Of a stretch of DNA of 6,788 nucleotides, positions 6,586-6,788 are shown piece by piece (position 1 is the stretch's first letter; the number at the start of each line of letters is the position of its first letter). The notes beneath the pieces are model-generated. The model saw only the letters and a list, made by a program, of their open reading frames with translations, did no database searches and had not been told where the DNA came from. The stretch comes from Clostridium sp. CAG:590 (GTDB taxonomy: Bacteria > Bacillota > Clostridia > Lachnospirales > Lachnospiraceae), in the NCBI GenBank assembly GCA_000431135.1, contig HF987853.1, positions 582 to 7,369 on the forward strand, given 5' to 3'. A program made the translations under genes and the position numbers.

Positions 6586-6788
6586 ATCTTCTCTCTCCTG
6601 ACTTCTTTTGTCAAAATCTCGCGCTTAATGTAGTCAAATGTCTTATCTTCGCCCTGCTCCGCTAACATGGTAAGGAGTTTTTCCAGTAACGCTGCAGATT
6701 CCGGATGCAGTAATGCTTTGGCCTTTCCCTTTTGGAAATATTCCAGGGGCATTCGATCCGTATATGCATCTTTATTGTAATTCCTGCT
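6582..6788 (-). CDS. Unidentified protein, C-terminal 68 residues (partial)
   Basis: An open frame runs in from the right edge and ends with TGA at 6584-6582, overlapping the dnaE ATG by four bases (ATGA). The visible end begins SRNYNKDAYTDRMPLEYFQK and continues with a charged, probably helical stretch (ALLHPESAALLEKLLTML, then FDYIKREIL) to a basic terminus, REKI. There is no membrane segment or cysteine. I do not recognise the family. It does not look like the end of WhiA, a common neighbour of dnaE in Firmicutes. The coding call rests on the open frame to the edge, natural-looking codon use and the coupling to dnaE; the shared ribosome binding region lies inside its last codons. Confidence 0.75.
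   Translation of the reverse strand, partial: SRNYNKDAYTDRMPLEYFQKGKAKALLHPESAALLEKLLTMLAEQGEDKTFDYIKREILTKEVRREKI

Overview
The window reads as ordinary chromosomal core from a low-GC, Gram-positive, anaerobe-type Firmicute. Clostridia, probably Lachnospiraceae, is the best guess. This rests on the A+T-rich gaps, strong AGGAG-type ribosome binding sites, a DnaE with an intact PHP metal site, a double-OB single-strand DNA-binding protein of clostridial type, and a lysine riboswitch ahead of dapA. The taxon is an inference from gene character, not from a database match.

Every gene I support lies on the minus strand, so transcription runs from high to low coordinates. In that order: (1) the C-terminal end of an unidentified protein (6582-6788), overlapping by ATGA with (2) dnaE, the DNA polymerase III alpha subunit (3106-6585); (3) a SPOUT/TrmH-family rRNA or tRNA 2'-O-methyltransferase (2263-3063), 42 bases after dnaE; (4) a gap with a 19-bp inverted repeat and a possible promoter; (5) a two-OB-fold SSB-like protein (1481-2107); (6) a gap with a good promoter and a roughly 95-base leader carrying a tandem 8-mer repeat; (7) a short, divergent CobO/BtuR-type P-loop protein (869-1336), closed by an intrinsic terminator; (8) a 479-base stretch holding the dapA promoter and a complete lysine riboswitch; (9) the first 129 codons of dapA (1-389).

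The most informative region is 432-729. It has no real gene. It holds a TTGACA-17-TATCAT promoter, a lysine (L box) aptamer with its conserved core and a 7-bp L2-L3 kissing interaction, and a terminator whose apical part can pair with the 3' strand of the aptamer's P1 helix. This is a full transcription-attenuation switch for lysine feedback on dapA. Open reading frames of 61 and 80 codons across this region are accidental.

No mobile element, CRISPR array, tRNA or rRNA gene is visible. I found no clearly new multi-gene system. The less ordinary points are the divergent adenosyltransferase-like gene, its repeat-bearing leader, the palindrome before the SSB-like gene, and the unassigned gene coupled to dnaE.
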